NCBI RefSeq assembly: GCF_900537075.1
Contig: NZ_UNRA01000008.1
Coordinates: 25,207-89,206 of the forward strand
Direction of reading: 5' to 3'
Source of the DNA: Tropicibacter sp. Alg240-R139
Lineage (GTDB): Bacteria > Pseudomonadota > Alphaproteobacteria > Rhodobacterales > Rhodobacteraceae
DNA: 64,000 nucleotides
The notes under the pieces: model-generated
The model's input: the letters and a program-made list of their open reading frames with translations, nothing else
Databases searched by the model: none
Told to the model about the DNA's origin: nothing
Part shown: in pieces, positions 10,699 to 19,860 of the stretch
Layout of the letters: every line of letters starts with the position of its first letter
Numbering within the stretch: position 1 is the stretch's first letter
Program-made: the position numbers and the translations under genes

Positions 10699-11970
10699 AT
10701 GTCACATTCGATTACTGCCCGCCCAGCCAACGTTCCCGAACCGGGCACGGTCGATGTGCTTTTTGTCACTTACGGGGGTGGTCACTGCCGGATGGTGATC
10801 CCGGTGGCCCAAGAGCTTGAGGCGCGCGGGATCAATACCTGTGTGTTTGCCTTGACCCTCGCCATCCCCCCGGTCCGGGACAGCGGGTTGGACTGGTTCG
10901 GCTATTCGAACCTGCCACAGGCCCAGGACCCGCATGTGCAATCCATGGGCAAAGAGCTGTCCAAAGGATTTCCGACCGATGGCCCCGTGGCGATCGAGGA
11001 AACCGTTGCCTACATGGGGCTGAACTATCGCGACCTAGAGCTGACCCATGGGGCCGAGGCCGCCGAGGCGCTTTATGCCGAAAGCGGTCGGTTCAAATTC
11101 CACCCCTATCACATCATGCTCGAAACGCTGGAACTGATCCGGCCCAAGGTGGTGGTGGCCACCAACTCGCCCCGCTCGGAGCGGGCCGTGATCGAGGCGG
11201 CCAGCCATCTGGACATCCCGGCGCTGTGCATGATCGACATGTTTGCCATCCAGGAAAAGGAATGGATCAAGGAGCCGGGATACGGCACCAAGGTCAGCGT
11301 GCTGAACGAATGGGTCCGGGACATGCTGATCGAAAACGGCCGTCCCGCAGGCGACATCCATATCACCGGCAACCCCGCTTTCGATCAGTTGCAGACCGAC
11401 GAGGTTCGCGCCAAGGGCCAGGCGCTGCGCACCGACCGTGGTTGGGGGCAAGAGGGACGCACGACCCTCCTTTATGCCTCGGCCCCGGAATCCCTGACCG
11501 ATCCCTACACGGGCGAGCCCGCAGATATGGAGCTGCCGCTGAAGGTCGAAAACGAACTCAAGGCGATTGTGGCTGCAAACGAGGAACTGGAGCTGGTGAT
11601 CCGGCGTCACCCCAGCGAGGACCAGACCGTTGCCCTGGCCCCACGCGTGCACCAAAGCACCATGGCCGATGACATCGACGTTCTGTTGCATGCGGTCGAT
11701 ATCGTTGCGGTGACCTGCTCGACGGTGGGTTTTCAGGGCTATCTTGCGGGCCGGGATGTATTGAGCGTTGAATGTTCTGTGGTCTCACGCGATGCACCAT
11801 ACGGGGCGTTCGGGATCAGCCGGGCGGCCATGAGCATAGGTGACATCGACGCAGTTCTGCGCGATATCCTGGAAACACCCGGAGACGCCAAGGACACGCG
11901 TCGATCGCCCGCTGGACAAGAAATCTCCGATCTCATCGAACAGCTTCTTCCTCAGCAGCGGCAGGCCTGA
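10699..11970 (+). CDS. GT-B-fold glycosyltransferase-like protein
   Basis: 423 residues, soluble. Two Rossmann-like halves are visible: an N half starting DVLFVTYGGGHCRMVIPVAQ and a C half with LLYASAPES and LVIRRHPSED, ending in VAVTCSTVGFQGYLAGRDVLSVE, the arrangement of UDP-GlcNAc 2-epimerase/glycosyltransferase GT-B folds. It lies between the NeuD-like acetyltransferase and an acyltransferase, so it may transfer the nonulosonate made here. I cannot assign a CAZy family by eye. A non-transferase role is possible. Confidence 0.6.
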   Translation: MSHSITARPANVPEPGTVDVLFVTYGGGHCRMVIPVAQELEARGINTCVFALTLAIPPVRDSGLDWFGYSNLPQAQDPHVQSMGKELSKGFPTDGPVAIEETVAYMGLNYRDLELTHGAEAAEALYAESGRFKFHPYHIMLETLELIRPKVVVATNSPRSERAVIEAASHLDIPALCMIDMFAIQEKEWIKEPGYGTKVSVLNEWVRDMLIENGRPAGDIHITGNPAFDQLQTDEVRAKGQALRTDRGWGQEGRTTLLYASAPESLTDPYTGEPADMELPLKVENELKAIVAANEELELVIRRHPSEDQTVALAPRVHQSTMADDIDVLLHAVDIVAVTCSTVGFQGYLAGRDVLSVECSVVSRDAPYGAFGISRAAMSIGDIDAVLRDILETPGDAKDTRRSPAGQEISDLIEQLLPQQRQA

Positions 11971-11973
11971 GAC

Positions 11974-13065
11974 ATGTCAGACACAACAGCACATCCCGAG
12001 CAGACCGCGACCTCGATCCCGCAGGCCAGACAGGCCGCGCGCATTCATGGACTGGATCTGTTGCGCGGTGTGTGCGCAATCTTTGTGGCGACCTATCATT
12101 TTATGCTGTGGCAGGGATATGGAGAGGTCGAAAGCCTTGGCACCTTTCCCGTCTACACTTTCTTTGTGCTCTCGGCGCTGACGATTTCCCATATCTACCA
12201 GCACAAGTTTTCCGAGGTGATCAGCAAGCGGGACCTCTATGTCTTCTTGTACAAACGCATGAGCCGGGTGTTGCCGCTGCTGGCGATTGTAGCTCTGGTC
12301 ATGGCGCTGTTGCGGGTGGCGGTGAAGCCCGAGTTTGATATCGACGTGATCACGCGGTTCATCATGACCGCAACCGGGGCCTTTGCCTTTCACATGCCGG
12401 CCTTGATGTCCAACACCATTGGGGCTTGGTCACTGGGGATCGAGTTTGTCTTTTACATTCTGTTCCCGATCGTGGCTCTGCTGATGCCAAAGCAGTTGAA
12501 CGCAAAGCTGTTCCTGGTTTTTGGTGCGTTGGTGCTGCTTCAGCTTGCTTCGATCCACAAGGTTCTGGCGTTCGAGCCCGAGTTTGCCTGGTACAGCTTT
12601 GTTATGCCTGTGACCTTTGCGCCTTTCTTTCTGGGCGGGATGCTCATTCTCTATTTCAAGAAGCGTGAACAGCGGGGGTTTGCCTTGGCGGCCATGGTCT
12701 GTTTGAGCGTGATGTCGTTCTGCTCGCTGATCACCCCGGTCCAGATCGGCAAGGACCCGGTTCTGTTCACCGCCTTGATGGGGTTATCCATTGCTGCGGT
12801 CTATTTCTCGTACAACTGCAAACTGTCCGGGATCGGCGAGAAGATCGCACATGAGGTCGGGCGGCTGAGTTATCCCTTGTATCTGACCCATTGGTTCAGC
12901 TTTCAGCTGGTATCGAAGCTGGGCGGGCACCTCGCGCTTGAGGGGGTTGCCCTCTGGGTTGTGTTCTTTGGTGTGGCGATGGGGGTTGCGCATGTGGCCA
13001 ACATCCTGTGTGAGATGCCGATGCAGCGATACTTGAATGGCCGTTTGCGCCAGCGCAGCGGTTAA
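11974..13065 (+). CDS. Acyltransferase-3 family membrane protein (OafA/NodX type)
   Basis: 363 residues, about ten hydrophobic segments. The N-terminal signature RIHGLDLLRGVCAIFVATYHF has the R-x10-H-type elements of acyltransferase-3 proteins, which acetylate or otherwise acylate extracytoplasmic sugars such as O-antigen. It starts 4 bp after the GT-B gene. A second family member is at 19861-20994. The acyl group and acceptor cannot be read from the sequence. Confidence 0.85.
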   Translation: MSDTTAHPEQTATSIPQARQAARIHGLDLLRGVCAIFVATYHFMLWQGYGEVESLGTFPVYTFFVLSALTISHIYQHKFSEVISKRDLYVFLYKRMSRVLPLLAIVALVMALLRVAVKPEFDIDVITRFIMTATGAFAFHMPALMSNTIGAWSLGIEFVFYILFPIVALLMPKQLNAKLFLVFGALVLLQLASIHKVLAFEPEFAWYSFVMPVTFAPFFLGGMLILYFKKREQRGFALAAMVCLSVMSFCSLITPVQIGKDPVLFTALMGLSIAAVYFSYNCKLSGIGEKIAHEVGRLSYPLYLTHWFSFQLVSKLGGHLALEGVALWVVFFGVAMGVAHVANILCEMPMQRYLNGRLRQRSG

Positions 13066-13123
13066 GTCAGTATGCGTGGATCGTTTACCCCCATGAACAC
13101 TCTATTGAAGGTGAGGCGCTAAC

Positions 13124-14059
13124 GTGTTGGTCGTTCGAAAAACCACCGTTTTGTGGATGGGCTTGTTCCTGATTTTTGCCATGGCAGGAATAGTCATTTT
13201 GCCGGACACCGAGATCGACAACCTTCAGTTTCTGGGGTGGCAAGATGGGTTCTTCTCGCAGATGAACCACATCCAGTATTTTTACATCTGGTCAGATTTC
13301 GAGCCTCTGTCACAGCTGAATGCGCATTTGGTCCGGTGGCTTCTTTATTACCCCATCTTTCATTTCGGCCCACATGACTACTTCTTTTATGCGCTCTATG
13401 CGGCGCCGATCTCGTTTCTGCTGGCGCGCCAGAAAATGTGGCTGGTGATTCTGATTTTGCTCTTGATGCCCTTTGCCTTGAGCTTGCGGTCGGGGCTGGC
13501 GGCCATCGGGTTGGTGAGCGTCTATTTTGTTATGTTCCACCGCCTTAACGCCGGGCTGGTGCTGACGTTTGGGGCGCTCTTGTGTGTCTTCAGCAGCGCC
13601 ACCTTGCTGCAGGCGTCGATCTTCTTTTGCTACGTCGTCTACAAGCGTGGACTGCGGCTCAAAGAGGTCATTCCGCTTCTGATCATGCTGGCGTTTCTGG
13701 TGATCGGTGTCAGTGACAAGGTGATCGGTGCTTTGGCAGGGGATGTCGGGTATGTGGATGTCGGGGGAAGCAGCAATATTCTGATTGCTTACGTGATGCG
13801 CGGCACCATCATTGTCAGCTTTCTGCACAACAACCCAAGGGCCTATGTCTATCTTGCGCTCCTTGTGGTCCTGCTGATCTATGTGGTCCGCCTGCTGATC
13901 AAACGCGGGGTCGTTCAGGGGATGCGCCGGGTGATGCTGTTGTGTCTGTTGCCTGGGTTCATACTGGAAGGGCTCGGTGTTGTTGCGGCCTTTCCGATTG
14001 TGGTCTGGGCCTTGGTTCCAAAATACTGGCGTGGTTTGTCCGAGGAGAAACCCCTTTGA
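13124..14059 (+). CDS. Polytopic membrane protein, candidate EpsG/Wzy-type polymerase
   Basis: 311 residues with about eight hydrophobic segments and no soluble domain. The segment SLRSGLAAIGLVSVYFV resembles the conserved region of EpsG-family polymerases. The GTG start is chosen for the good ribosome site AAGGTGAG just upstream. Followed 75 bp later by a MurJ/Wzx-like flippase, as expected for polymerisation partners. Low similarity is typical of Wzy proteins, so this rests on topology and context. Confidence 0.55.
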   Translation: MLVVRKTTVLWMGLFLIFAMAGIVILPDTEIDNLQFLGWQDGFFSQMNHIQYFYIWSDFEPLSQLNAHLVRWLLYYPIFHFGPHDYFFYALYAAPISFLLARQKMWLVILILLLMPFALSLRSGLAAIGLVSVYFVMFHRLNAGLVLTFGALLCVFSSATLLQASIFFCYVVYKRGLRLKEVIPLLIMLAFLVIGVSDKVIGALAGDVGYVDVGGSSNILIAYVMRGTIIVSFLHNNPRAYVYLALLVVLLIYVVRLLIKRGVVQGMRRVMLLCLLPGFILEGLGVVAAFPIVVWALVPKYWRGLSEEKPL

Positions 14060-14133
14060 GCATTCCCGTCGCCTGGGTCGGCTGAGACCTCTGCAAGATA
14101 TATCATCAAACGCTTTGAATTAGAGAACCATCT

Positions 14134-15615
14134 ATGAAATCCGCTCTGTCCGCCTCTGCCCTGATCAGCTTTGCCTTGCTGTTGGGGCGTCTCTCTGGGT
14201 TTCTTCGTGAAACTCTTTTGGCGGGGCGTTTGGGCACAACGGCCGAGGCAGACGCTGCGATCCTGATCCTGACCCTGCCTGATTTCATGGTGGGGCTGTT
14301 GCTGGCAGGGGGCTTCAGTGCAGCCCTTGTGCCAGTGCTCAAACAGCACAAGGGCACGGATCGGCTGTTTCTGACGCGCCGGTCGAGCCTGGTGATCGCG
14401 TTGGGGTTTGTGGTGCTGGCGTTGTTGATCGCAGTGTTCGCCGAGCCGGTTATTCGCCTGTTCATCCCGAGGGTGGATTTTGCCGCGCTGCCGGATTTTG
14501 TCCCGGGCTTCAACCTGAGTCTGATGGCGCTGCCGGTGGCGGCACTGATCGGGGTTTCAACCAGCTATCTCAACACCGTGGGCCGCTTTACCATTCCCAG
14601 CCTCAGCGTGCTGGTCTTCAACGGGACGATCTGTATCTATCTGGCGCTGCCCTTCGTGGACCCCGCCCAGCTTGTGGGCTTTGCCGGGGTGGTGCTGCTG
14701 GCGGCGGTGCTGCGGCTTCTGTTTCAGTTGCGTGCGATGCCCGAGACGATGCGCAAACCGACAGGCACCCCGCCGCCCTGGCCGCCGGGGCTGATGCGCA
14801 AATTTGTCGTGGGCACCCTGGGGTTCAGCGTCATCGTCGGTGCGGCCATCGTGTTCCGCTCGCTGCATGCCCTGAACGGTGAGGGGTATATGGCGGTTTT
14901 CAATTACGCTCAGAAACTGTTCGAACTGCCCGCTGCCCTGCTGATCGCGCCGGTGGTGATCGTGCTTCTGCCGACGCTTGCGGGGCTGGACCCCGCCGAC
15001 ACCGACACGTTCGAGGATTACGCCCGCAAGGGGATGCTGGCCGGTCTGACCCTGGCCTGTGTGGCCGCAGCAGCAGGCGGGCTGTTCATGCCCACCATCG
15101 TGCGCATCATCTTTGAACATGGCGCCATGACGCCCGCGGAAAGCGCCCGCATTACCCAGACCGCGCGGGTGCTGGTCGCCGCTCTGCCGCTGTATGCGCT
15201 GTTGCAACTCAGCGCCACGGCGCTCAACGCCCAAGGGCGTCCGACCCTGATGATGATCAACAGCTTTATTGGTCTGGGCGCAGGCGTGGCCTTTTACGGC
15301 GTTGTGCTCGCTTTGGGATGGGGCGAAAACGCGGCTGCCTCGGGCTTTGTCATGTTCCATATTGTTGCCGCCGCCCTGTGCATGGGGGCCACGTTCGGAT
15401 GGGGGCTACCCAGCGGGGCGACGGTGCGGGCGGTGCTGTTCATGCTGGTGAAACTGACCCTGGGGCTGGCACCTTTTGTCTATCTGGCAACGGTGACACC
15501 GGATATGCCGATCTGGCTGGGTTTTGCTTCTCTTGTGGGGGCCAGCTTGCTACTGACCGCAGTGAACCTGCCTTTGATCAAGCCTTTGATTAAGATGAAG
15601 ATCGACAGAAGTTGA
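14134..15615 (+). CDS. MurJ/MviN-type lipid-linked glycan flippase
   Basis: 493 residues with about 14 transmembrane segments. The N terminus (LISFALLLGRLSGFLRETLLA) carries the MurJ/MviN signature G-R-x2-G-F-x-R-E. True MurJ flips lipid II. In this setting, 4 bp before sugar-modifying genes and far from murein genes, it is more likely a paralog flipping the lipid-linked oligosaccharide. A separate Wzx-type flippase lies at 38135-39424, so the window has two flippases. Confidence 0.82.
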   Translation: MKSALSASALISFALLLGRLSGFLRETLLAGRLGTTAEADAAILILTLPDFMVGLLLAGGFSAALVPVLKQHKGTDRLFLTRRSSLVIALGFVVLALLIAVFAEPVIRLFIPRVDFAALPDFVPGFNLSLMALPVAALIGVSTSYLNTVGRFTIPSLSVLVFNGTICIYLALPFVDPAQLVGFAGVVLLAAVLRLLFQLRAMPETMRKPTGTPPPWPPGLMRKFVVGTLGFSVIVGAAIVFRSLHALNGEGYMAVFNYAQKLFELPAALLIAPVVIVLLPTLAGLDPADTDTFEDYARKGMLAGLTLACVAAAAGGLFMPTIVRIIFEHGAMTPAESARITQTARVLVAALPLYALLQLSATALNAQGRPTLMMINSFIGLGAGVAFYGVVLALGWGENAAASGFVMFHIVAAALCMGATFGWGLPSGATVRAVLFMLVKLTLGLAPFVYLATVTPDMPIWLGFASLVGASLLLTAVNLPLIKPLIKMKIDRS

Positions 15616-15619
15616 GAGA

Positions 15620-16546
15620 ATGACACGGATGGCGCAACAGGCTCTGGTGATCGGCTATGGTTCTATCGGCAAACGCCATGACGCGGTGCTGAGCGAGCTG
15701 GGATTGAGCACGGCCATCTACAGCCGCCGCGCCATCGACCATCCCTGCAGCTATCAATCGCTGGACCTGGCGTTGAGCGATTTTGCCCCCGATTACGTGG
15801 TGATCGCCAACCGCACATCGGAACACCTCAGCACGCTGCACGCGCTGAAATCGCTGGGTTACGCGGGCCGCATCCTGGTGGAAAAGCCGCTGTTTTCCGA
15901 GTTGGACGACATCCCCGAGGGGATGGGGGACGCCATTCGCGTTGGGTATAACCTGCGCTTTCACCCGATCCTGCTGCGCCTGCGAGAGCTGTTGCAGGGG
16001 CAGACGATCTGCACCTTTCAGGCCTATGTCGGGCAGTATCTGCCGACTTGGCGGCCGGGCACGGATTACCGCGACAGCTATTCGGCGCGCGCCGACGAAG
16101 GCGGCGGGGCGCTGTTGGATCTCAGCCACGATATCGACTACACCATCTGGCTTTTGGGCGGTTGGTCGCGGGTCACAGCCATGGGCGGCAAGACCAGCGC
16201 GCTTGAGATCGACAGCGACGATGCCTTTTCCCTGCTGCTGGACACCCCGCGCTGCCCGGTGGTGCATGTGCATGTGAATTACCTCAACCGCACCGCCCGC
16301 CGCGAGATCGTGGTCAACACCACCACCCGCACCTATGTGGCCGATCTGGTGGGCAGCCGGATCCTGATCGACGGTGCCGCCGATGATCAACCGATTGAAC
16401 GAAACGAGACCTATGCCGCCATGCACCGCGATGCCATGGGGCCGGACACCGGGCTGTGCTGTACCGCGCCCCAGGGGCTGGCGCTGATGCGCCTGCTGGA
16501 TGCGGCGCGGCAGGCCTCAATAGAACATGTTTGGATAACACCGTGA
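15620..16546 (+). CDS. Gfo/Idh/MocA-family oxidoreductase (PtmF-like)
   Basis: 308 residues. N-terminal Rossmann fold (VIGYGSIGKRHDAVL), the family motif VEKPLF (Glu-Lys-Pro) near residue 90, and a GGGALLDLSHDIDY segment typical of the C-terminal domain. These enzymes oxidise or reduce sugars with NAD(P). It overlaps the CMP-sugar synthetase by four bases (GTGA), and the order oxidoreductase, CMP-synthetase, SDR resembles Campylobacter ptmF-ptmB-ptmA, where the oxidoreductase is linked to legionaminic precursor supply. A second possible start is at 15629. Confidence 0.8.
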   Translation: MTRMAQQALVIGYGSIGKRHDAVLSELGLSTAIYSRRAIDHPCSYQSLDLALSDFAPDYVVIANRTSEHLSTLHALKSLGYAGRILVEKPLFSELDDIPEGMGDAIRVGYNLRFHPILLRLRELLQGQTICTFQAYVGQYLPTWRPGTDYRDSYSARADEGGGALLDLSHDIDYTIWLLGGWSRVTAMGGKTSALEIDSDDAFSLLLDTPRCPVVHVHVNYLNRTARREIVVNTTTRTYVADLVGSRILIDGAADDQPIERNETYAAMHRDAMGPDTGLCCTAPQGLALMRLLDAARQASIEHVWITP

Positions 16547-17232
16547 TACTTTCTTCGATTTGTGCGCGTGGCGGCTCTAAGGGCGTCAAGAACAAGAACC
16601 TTCGCATAATCGCGGGTCGCCCGTTGATTGCGCACACTGTTCAGCAGATCCTGGACAGTGGCCTGTTCGAACATATCGCCATCAGCAGCGACAGCGACGC
16701 CATCCTTGACGCCGCAGGCAAGGCCGGGGCCGACATCCTGATCAAACGCCCCGATGAATTGGCCACCGACACAGCCGCCAAGCTGCCGGTGATCCAGCAC
16801 TGTTTCCAGCAGGCCGAGGCCACAACCGGCAAGACCTTTGATCATCTGATCGATCTGGATGCCACAGCGCCTTTGCGGGCGGTGTCGGACATCACGGCGG
16901 TGGCCGACCTGCTGAAACAACCCGGCACCACCAATGTCATCACCGGGGCGCCCGCGCGCCGCTCGCCCTATTTCAACCTGGTGGAATGTGACGAAAACGG
17001 CGTGCCAAGCCTGTCCAAGGCCCCCAAAGGCGCCGTGGTGCGCCGTCAGGATGCGCCGGAATGTTATGACATGAACGCCTCGATCTATGGCTGGACGCGG
17101 GAGGCGCTGTTTGATCAGGCCTCGCTCTTTGAGCCGGGCACGCGGCTGCATGTGATGCCCGAGGACCGCTCGGTCGATATTGATAGCGAGCTGGATTTCC
17201 AGTTCGTCGAAATGCTGATGAACGCGCGCTGA
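16543..17232 (+). CDS. neuA: CMP-nonulosonate synthetase (NeuA/LegF/PtmB family)
   Basis: 229 residues. It opens with the nucleotidyltransferase motif ICARGGSKGVKNKN and carries LIDLDATAPLR and the C-terminal DIDSELDF metal site (DxD), as in CMP-sialate and CMP-legionaminate synthetases. It activates the NeuB product with CTP. The GTG start overlaps the upstream stop as GTGA, a coupling signal that decides the start over the longer open frame from 16456. Substrate is inferred from the LegC-, LegI- and LegG-like partners. Confidence 0.9.
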   Translation: MILSSICARGGSKGVKNKNLRIIAGRPLIAHTVQQILDSGLFEHIAISSDSDAILDAAGKAGADILIKRPDELATDTAAKLPVIQHCFQQAEATTGKTFDHLIDLDATAPLRAVSDITAVADLLKQPGTTNVITGAPARRSPYFNLVECDENGVPSLSKAPKGAVVRRQDAPECYDMNASIYGWTREALFDQASLFEPGTRLHVMPEDRSVDIDSELDFQFVEMLMNAR

Positions 17233-17247
17233 GCCGGGAGAGAGATC

Positions 17248-18012
17248 ATGTTGCAGGATAAGGTTATCGTCGTCACAGGTGGGGCCGGGCTGATCGGGTC
17301 GCGGTTCTGTCAGGCCATCGCCGATCAGGGCGGCATCGCCGTTGTGGCGGATCTGAACCTTGAGGCTGCGGAAAAGACCGCGCAAACCGTGGGCGGGGAC
17401 ACAGGCCGTGCCATCGCACTGAAACTTGACATCACCGACAAGGCCAGCCTTGAGGCCGGGATCGCCACGCTGCACGACCGCTTTGGCCGCATCGACGGGC
17501 TGATCAACAACGCCTACCCGCGCAACAAGAACTATGGCCGCCGCCTGGAAGAGGTGGAATATGCCGATTTCTGCGAAAACATGTCCCTGCACCTGGGCGG
17601 TTATTTCCTGACCAGCCAGGTGTTTTCGGCCTATTTCGCCGAGCAGAAAGGCGGCGCAATCGTCAACATGTCCTCGATCTATGGCGTCATGGCCCCAAGG
17701 TTCGAGGTCTATGACAACACGCCCATGACCATGCCCGTGGAATACGCCGCGATCAAATCCGGGGTGGTGCATCTGACCCGTTATTTCGCCCAGTATTACA
17801 AGGCGTCTGGCGTGCGGGTGAACACGCTCAGCCCAGGCGGGGTCGAGGACGGGCAGGCGCCATCGTTCCTGGCGGCTTATGCGCAGTTCTGCGGCACCAA
17901 GGGAATGCTGGATGCCGATGATCTGACCGGCGGTCTGGTGTTCTTGCTTTCGGATCACGCGCGATACGTTACGGGCCAGAACTTGGTCATTGACGATGGC
18001 TTTTCGCTGTAA
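17248..18012 (+). CDS. Short-chain dehydrogenase/reductase (PtmA-like)
   Basis: 254 residues. NAD(P)-binding TGGAGLIGS at residues about 10-18, INNAYPR (a variant of NNAG), and the catalytic YAAIKSG (Tyr-x3-Lys), preceded by a Ser in MSSIYG. The classical SDR fold is complete. It lies between CMP-synthetase and NeuC/LegG-like genes, as PtmA does in Campylobacter. The reaction is not established from sequence. Confidence 0.85.
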   Translation: MLQDKVIVVTGGAGLIGSRFCQAIADQGGIAVVADLNLEAAEKTAQTVGGDTGRAIALKLDITDKASLEAGIATLHDRFGRIDGLINNAYPRNKNYGRRLEEVEYADFCENMSLHLGGYFLTSQVFSAYFAEQKGGAIVNMSSIYGVMAPRFEVYDNTPMTMPVEYAAIKSGVVHLTRYFAQYYKASGVRVNTLSPGGVEDGQAPSFLAAYAQFCGTKGMLDADDLTGGLVFLLSDHARYVTGQNLVIDDGFSL

Positions 18013-18023
18013 GGGAGCGGGTG

Positions 18024-19163
18024 ATGAAGATCCATTACGTCACGGGCAGCCGCGCCGATTTCGGCCTGATGCGGCTGGTGTTGCAGCATCTGAACGCCCA
18101 AGCGGGTCTGGATGTCGCCTGCGTGGTGACCGGTCAGAACCTGCTGGAAAAATACGGCAACAGCCGCGCCGACATCGTCCAAAGCGGGCTGCGCATCGCG
18201 CGCGACATTCCGGTGGAACTGAGCGGTCGTGATGGGGCCGAGATGGGCCAGGCACTGGCGCATGAACTGCTGGGCTTTCTCGATTGTTGGCAAGACGACC
18301 GCCCCGATCTGGTGCTGGTTTTGGGCGATCGGGGCGAGATGCTGGCGGCTGCGCTGGCGGCTGTCCATCTGGGCATCCATGTGGCCCATATTCACGGCGG
18401 CGAGGTCTCGGGCACGCTGGATGAAAGCTTTCGCCACGCGATCAGCAAGCTGGCGCATTTCCATTTCCCCGCCAATGGTGACGCCGCCGACCGCCTGCGC
18501 CGCATGGGCGAGCAGGCAGATCACATCTGGACCACAGGCGCGCCGGGTCTGGTTGGGGTGAGAGAGGGCACCGCGCGCGACCCGAACTGGTTGCGCCAGC
18601 GGTTTGATCTGAAGGTCACCGGCGCCCCGGTTCTGGTGGTGTTTCACCCGGTGGTACAGCAGGCCGCGCAAGCCGCCGAGCAAACTGCGCAGATCCTGCA
18701 GCTGCTGTTGGAGCAGGACTGTCACGGGCTGATCATGCGCCCCAACTCGGATGCGGGTGCCGAGCTGATCGACCAGGAGCTGGATCGTTTTGCTGCCAGC
18801 CCGGAACACGGGGGACGCTTCCGCATCCTGGCGCATCTGGAGCGATCGGAATACCTGAATTGTCTGGCCAATTGCGATCTGATGATCGGCAACAGCTCGT
18901 CGGGGATCATCGAAAGCGCCAGCTTTGATCTGGCCTGTCTGAACCTGGGCGATCGTCAGAATGGCCGTTTGCGCAATGCCAATGTGGTGGATTGCCCGGA
19001 CATCGATCTGAAACAGATGCGCGCGGCCTTTCAGACGGCGCTGACCTTGCAGCCCCCGTTTGAAAACGCTTATGGGGATGGCAAAACGGCTGAGCGGATG
19101 GCCAAGATCCTGCCCGATCTGCCGCTGACGCAAGAGACCCTGTCCAAGATAAACGCTTATTGA
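18024..19163 (+). CDS. neuC: UDP-HexNAc 2-epimerase, hydrolysing (NeuC/LegG family)
   Basis: 379 residues, GT-B-like fold. Signature segments are TGSRADFGLMRLV at the N terminus, HIHGGEVSGTLDE around residue 125 and IGNSSSGIIES in the C half. Such enzymes remove UDP and invert C2 to yield ManNAc or the 2,4-diacetamido-trideoxy-mannose used by NeuB/LegI. An in-frame GTG lies directly before the ATG; the ATG is preferred because GGGAGCGG is correctly spaced. This completes the enzyme set for legionaminic-type acid. Confidence 0.9.
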   Translation: MKIHYVTGSRADFGLMRLVLQHLNAQAGLDVACVVTGQNLLEKYGNSRADIVQSGLRIARDIPVELSGRDGAEMGQALAHELLGFLDCWQDDRPDLVLVLGDRGEMLAAALAAVHLGIHVAHIHGGEVSGTLDESFRHAISKLAHFHFPANGDAADRLRRMGEQADHIWTTGAPGLVGVREGTARDPNWLRQRFDLKVTGAPVLVVFHPVVQQAAQAAEQTAQILQLLLEQDCHGLIMRPNSDAGAELIDQELDRFAASPEHGGRFRILAHLERSEYLNCLANCDLMIGNSSSGIIESASFDLACLNLGDRQNGRLRNANVVDCPDIDLKQMRAAFQTALTLQPPFENAYGDGKTAERMAKILPDLPLTQETLSKINAY

Positions 19164-19197
19164 ACGCTAAAACCCTTTGTTAGAGAAAGACCCTGAC

Positions 19198-19845
19198 ATG
19201 TCGCAGTCGCACAGCTCTATTCGGAAACCCAAAACCGCGACCGTGGTGGCCCTGCGCCTGTGCGATCTGTGCATTGCGGTGCCCATGGCGCTTTTGTTTG
19301 CCATTCCGATGTTGATTGCGGCACTGGCGATCTGGCTAGAGGACCGCGACAGCGTGCTGTTCAAGCAGATCCGGGTCGGGCAGGGGACACGCCCCTTCAA
19401 GATCTTCAAGTTCCGCACCATGTACACCGATAAAAGCCGGATGATGGGGGATGAACACAAAGGCGCACCCTCAGAAGAGGCGCGCGCGCAATTTCAGACC
19501 ACATCGGCCAACGACAGCCGGATCACCAAGGTGGGCAAGGTGCTGCGCCCCACCCATATGGACGAGCTGCCACAACTTTTGAACGTGGTGTTGGGGCATA
19601 TGTCGCTGGTGGGTGTGCGCCCTGACGTGCCGGTGCAAGAGGCCGATTACACGCCCGAGGTCTGGCAGGACCGCCACCTGCTGCGCCCCGGCATCACCGG
19701 CTTTGCCCAGGTGGATTCCACGGTCGAGACCACCGAACAGCGCACCGCCCAGGATCTGCGTTGGGTGCGCAATGCTTCTGTCGCGGCTTATGTTCAAACT
19801 CTGCTCAAGACCGTGACCAAGGTTCTCAAACGCAACAGTCTCTGA
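19198..19845 (+). CDS. Initiating sugar-phosphate transferase (PglC/WbaP-like polyprenol phosphoglycosyltransferase)
   Basis: 215 residues. One hydrophobic N-terminal hairpin (VPMALLFAIPMLIAALAIW) and the catalytic core with KIFKFRTM, THMDELPQL (Asp-Glu dyad), GVRPDVP and RPGITGFAQV. Monotopic phosphoglycosyltransferases of this size move a sugar-1-phosphate onto undecaprenyl phosphate and start glycan assembly. ATG 19198 is chosen over an upstream TTG. A degenerate copy of its last eight codons recurs at 21010-21033 (see findings). A second, unrelated initiating enzyme is encoded at 44226. Confidence 0.9.
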   Translation: MSQSHSSIRKPKTATVVALRLCDLCIAVPMALLFAIPMLIAALAIWLEDRDSVLFKQIRVGQGTRPFKIFKFRTMYTDKSRMMGDEHKGAPSEEARAQFQTTSANDSRITKVGKVLRPTHMDELPQLLNVVLGHMSLVGVRPDVPVQEADYTPEVWQDRHLLRPGITGFAQVDSTVETTEQRTAQDLRWVRNASVAAYVQTLLKTVTKVLKRNSL

Positions 19846-19860
19846 AAGGTCCACGCCTGC

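Noticed and set aside
13093..13122. Nine-codon open frame just before the polymerase-like gene, as a leader peptide
   Set aside because: Too short and without its own ribosome site or attenuator structure.
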